From positions 1 to 34,979 of the forward strand of contig NZ_SEWE01000046.1 of the NCBI RefSeq assembly GCF_004167665.1: a DNA stretch of 34,979 nucleotides. Direction: 5' to 3'. The notes under the pieces were generated by a model. It searched no databases. It had not been told where the DNA came from and worked only from the letters and a program-made list of their open reading frames with translations. The DNA comes from Hymenobacter persicinus. GTDB taxonomy: Bacteria; Bacteroidota; Bacteroidia; Cytophagales; Hymenobacteraceae. This document shows positions 32,935-34,979 of the stretch, in pieces. Within the stretch, counting starts at the first letter, position 1. Each line of letters opens with the position of its first letter. The translations under genes and the position numbers were made by a program.

Positions 32935-33828
32935 ATGTCTTGGTTTAAGCGCGTAGAGAAAGGCATCGTCACCCCGACGGAGCAGAAGAAGGAAACGCCC
33001 GACGGCCTGTGGTACAAGTGCCCGGAGTGCAAAACGGTAGCCACGATGGCCGAGCACAAGCGGCTGCTGTACACCTGCGCCAAGTGCAACCACCACGACC
33101 GGATCGACTCGGTCGAGTATTTCGAAATCCTGTTTGACGGCAACGAGTTCACCGAGCTCGACGCGGGCCTGAGCTCCGCCGACCCGCTGCACTTCGTCGA
33201 TACCAAAGCGTATCCGCAGCGCCTGGCCGCCACCCAGAAGTCTACGGGCCTGACCGACGCCGTGCGCGCCGCCCACGGCCAGCTCAACGGCCTCGACCTG
33301 GTGGTAGCCTGCATGGACTTCAAGTTTATCGGCGGCTCGATGGGCTCGGTGGTGGGCGAGAAAATTGCCCGCGCCATCGACTATGCCCGCCAGCACCGCA
33401 TTCCGTTTCTGATGATCAGCAAGTCGGGCGGGGCGCGCATGATGGAGGCTGGCTACTCGCTGATGCAGATGGCCAAAACCTCGGCCAAGCTGGCCATGCT
33501 CTCCGAGGCCGGCATCCCCTACATTTCCATGCTCACCGACCCCACCACGGGCGGCGTCACGGCTTCCTTCGCCATGCTCGGCGACTTCAACATTGCCGAG
33601 CCCGGTGCTTTGATCGGCTTTGCTGGCCCACGGGTTATCAAGGAAACCATCGGCAAGGACCTGCCGAAAGATTTCCAGAGCGCCGAATTTGTGCTCGAGC
33701 ACGGCTTCCTCGATTTTATTGTCGACCGCAAGCAGCTCAAGTCCCAACTCACTGACCTGCTGACGATGCTGCAACCCGCGGCCGTCCCCGCCGCGGAGCC
33801 CGTGCGCGTGCCCGCTGGCCGCCGCTAA
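32935..33828 (+). CDS. accD: Acetyl-CoA carboxylase carboxyltransferase subunit beta
   Basis: A 297-residue AccD. The N-terminal zinc ribbon has CPEC and CAKC (Cys29, 32, 48, 51). The carboxyltransferase core follows with DFKFIGGSMGSVVGEKIARA, FLMISKSGGARMMEAGYSLM, LTDPTTGGVTASFAMLGD and IGFAGPRVIKETIGKDLPKD. With AccA it moves the carboxyl group from biotin to acetyl-CoA, giving malonyl-CoA for fatty acid synthesis. accA is not adjacent, which is common. The short C-terminal tail is Pro/Ala-rich and variable. A strong terminator follows. Confidence 0.97.
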   Translation: MSWFKRVEKGIVTPTEQKKETPDGLWYKCPECKTVATMAEHKRLLYTCAKCNHHDRIDSVEYFEILFDGNEFTELDAGLSSADPLHFVDTKAYPQRLAATQKSTGLTDAVRAAHGQLNGLDLVVACMDFKFIGGSMGSVVGEKIARAIDYARQHRIPFLMISKSGGARMMEAGYSLMQMAKTSAKLAMLSEAGIPYISMLTDPTTGGVTASFAMLGDFNIAEPGALIGFAGPRVIKETIGKDLPKDFQSAEFVLEHGFLDFIVDRKQLKSQLTDLLTMLQPAAVPAAEPVRVPAGRR

Positions 33829-33863
33829 GCAGGATCCGGAGTTTCGGCAAGCTTTTTGGAAAA

Positions 33864-33902
33864 GCCCATCTATCGCGCATTCGGCGCGGTAGATGGGCAT
33901 TT
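33864..33902 (+). terminator. Terminator of accD
   Basis: Stem GCCCATCTATCGCGC (33864-33878) with GCGCGGTAGATGGGC (33884-33898), one internal mismatch pair region, followed by ATTTT. Confidence 0.85.
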
Positions 33903-33958
33903 TGCTGGACCCCACCGAAAGTAGTAAGCTCGTCCTCAATCAGGTATAGCTTACGGGC

Positions 33959-33966
33959 TATATTTG
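33959..33966 (+). promoter_or_regulatory. -7 promoter element of the OmpA/glycine-zipper gene
   Basis: TATATTTG, an exact TAnnTTTG match, 83 bases before the ATG at 34050, leaving a leader of about 75 bases. Confidence 0.6.
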
Positions 33967-34049
33967 GTAAACATTTTGTTGGAAAGTCCAGTAAGCACCT
34001 GCAAAAGACCCCGTAACTCCTCCTTTTTCCTTTCACTAATTCCATTCTG

Positions 34050-34781
34050 ATGAAATCTTCCAAATCACTGATGGCCTTATTTATGGCCATGACGCTGTTC
34101 TTCGGCTCGTGCGCTACCACCCGCAACCCAAACATTCCGGATGCTAACGGCACGGGCCCCCGCAAAACCGGCATGAGCAAAACGGCCAAGGGCGGCCTGA
34201 TTGGGGCCGGTAGCGGCGCCGTAGTGGGTGGCGTGCTGGGCCGCGTGATTGGCGGCAAAAACGGTACGGCTGCCGGCGCTATCATTGGGGCTGCCGTGGG
34301 TGGTACCGGTGGCGCTCTGATTGGCCGCAAGATGGACAAGCAGGCCGAAGAGCTGCAGCGCGACATGCAGAACGCCAAAGTAGAGCGCGTGGGCGAAGGT
34401 ATTAAGATCACCTTCGACTCGGGTATCCTCTTTGACACCAACAGCGCCACGCTGCGTCCGGCTTCGATGACGGAAATCCAGAAAATGGCTGCCGTGCTGC
34501 AGAAATACCCCGACACGAACGTGCTGATTGAAGGTCACACCGATGCTTCGGGCACCGATGCCATCAACCAGCCCCTGTCGGAGCGCCGGGCCCAGGCCGT
34601 GGCAAACTACACCACCAGCCAGGGCGTTGATGCGTCCCGCGTGACGGCTACGGGCTACGGCTCTTCCCAGCCCATTGCCGACAACACCACCGTGGAAGGC
34701 AAGCAGGCTAACCGCCGCGTAGAAATTGCCATCTACGCCAACGAAAAGATGAAAAAGGCTGCCGAGCAAGGCCGTCTGTAA
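34050..34781 (+). CDS. OmpA-family lipoprotein with glycine zipper
   Basis: A 243-residue envelope lipoprotein. The signal peptide ends FGSC with lipidated Cys21. A glycine-zipper segment (about 48-93: GLIGAGSGAVVGGVLGRVIG and GTAAGAIIGAAVGGTGGALI) may insert into or cross a membrane. The C-terminal OmpA domain (about 115-230) has ILFDTNSATLRPASMTEIQK, LIEGHTDASGTDAINQPLSE, VTATGYGSSQPIADN and NRRVEIAIYANEKMK. It probably ties the outer membrane to peptidoglycan, as in the YiaD-like group. Own promoter and terminator; no operon partner. Confidence 0.92.
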   Translation: MKSSKSLMALFMAMTLFFGSCATTRNPNIPDANGTGPRKTGMSKTAKGGLIGAGSGAVVGGVLGRVIGGKNGTAAGAIIGAAVGGTGGALIGRKMDKQAEELQRDMQNAKVERVGEGIKITFDSGILFDTNSATLRPASMTEIQKMAAVLQKYPDTNVLIEGHTDASGTDAINQPLSERRAQAVANYTTSQGVDASRVTATGYGSSQPIADNTTVEGKQANRRVEIAIYANEKMKKAAEQGRL

Positions 34782-34805
34782 GTTTTTCGCAGGCTCTCTC
34801 CCTCA

Positions 34806-34838
34806 AAAAAGACCGCGCCCCGTTGGCGCGGTCTTTTT
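34806..34838 (+). terminator. Terminator of the OmpA/glycine-zipper gene
   Basis: Stem GACCGCGCC (34811-34819) with GGCGCGGTC (34825-34833), flanked by six A and followed by TTTTT. The remaining ~140 bases of the window hold no supported gene. Confidence 0.9.
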
Positions 34839-34979
34839 CGTTGCCGGCCCTCGATGCATTCGGCCGCAAAGGGCGTTTGCTCGAAGTATAAATTAGCTAG
34901 TTGATGGTAGCGTTTTTGCACGCCATTAGCCAGTCGTTAGAGAAAAAACGAGAATTATTCTGGCCTGAAAAACAGCTTT

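Overview
The window looks like a chromosomal segment of a GC-rich Bacteroidota of the Hymenobacter type (order Cytophagales). The signs are a T9SS-type C-terminal sorting domain, several lipoproteins with short Bacteroidota-style lipoboxes, DUF4468 and DUF2167 proteins, promoter elements of the TAnnTTTG type, and high-GC coding in most of the core genes. The genus is an inference from these features; no 16S rRNA is present.

Positions 1-6452 hold a ribosomal peptide (RiPP) locus on the + strand. It has an array of near-identical small precursor genes on a 247-bp period, the first cut by the window edge. A fifth, diverged leader-bearing gene follows. Then come a radical SAM/SPASM maturase with all expected cysteines, a TPR-like helical protein of unknown role, a C39-peptidase ABC exporter, and a very short HlyD-like protein. 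The precursors end their leader with Gly-Gly and carry two cysteines in the core. A coherent model is modification by the radical SAM enzyme, leader removal after GG, and export by the ABC protein.

Positions 6748-10912 are a copper-handling block: a CopZ-like chaperone (-), a decayed four-helix copper-binding protein, a CopA-type P1B ATPase, a membrane-anchored cupredoxin-like protein, and a decayed AraC-type regulator.

Positions 11135-24357 look like a 13-kb integrated element in the 3' end of a tRNA-Arg(ACG) gene. A 15-bp exact repeat of the tRNA end sits at both borders and a tyrosine recombinase gene lies just inside the left one. Cargo includes a truncated phage tape-measure gene, many small lipoproteins and membrane proteins in mixed orientation separated by dispersed short repeats, an AT-rich AIPR-family (abortive infection) gene, and a serine recombinase. 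The integrase and the tape-measure gene both lack their 5' ends at one shared junction near 12490.

Positions 24437-34979 look like ordinary core chromosome: the tRNA promoter, a TVP38/TMEM64 membrane protein, a DUF2167 protein, a cystathionine gamma-synthase-family enzyme, a metallo-beta-lactamase-fold hydrolase, a secreted T9SS protein, two OmpA-family lipoproteins, a class I fructose-bisphosphate aldolase, and AccD. Most of these units are separated by clear hairpin terminators.
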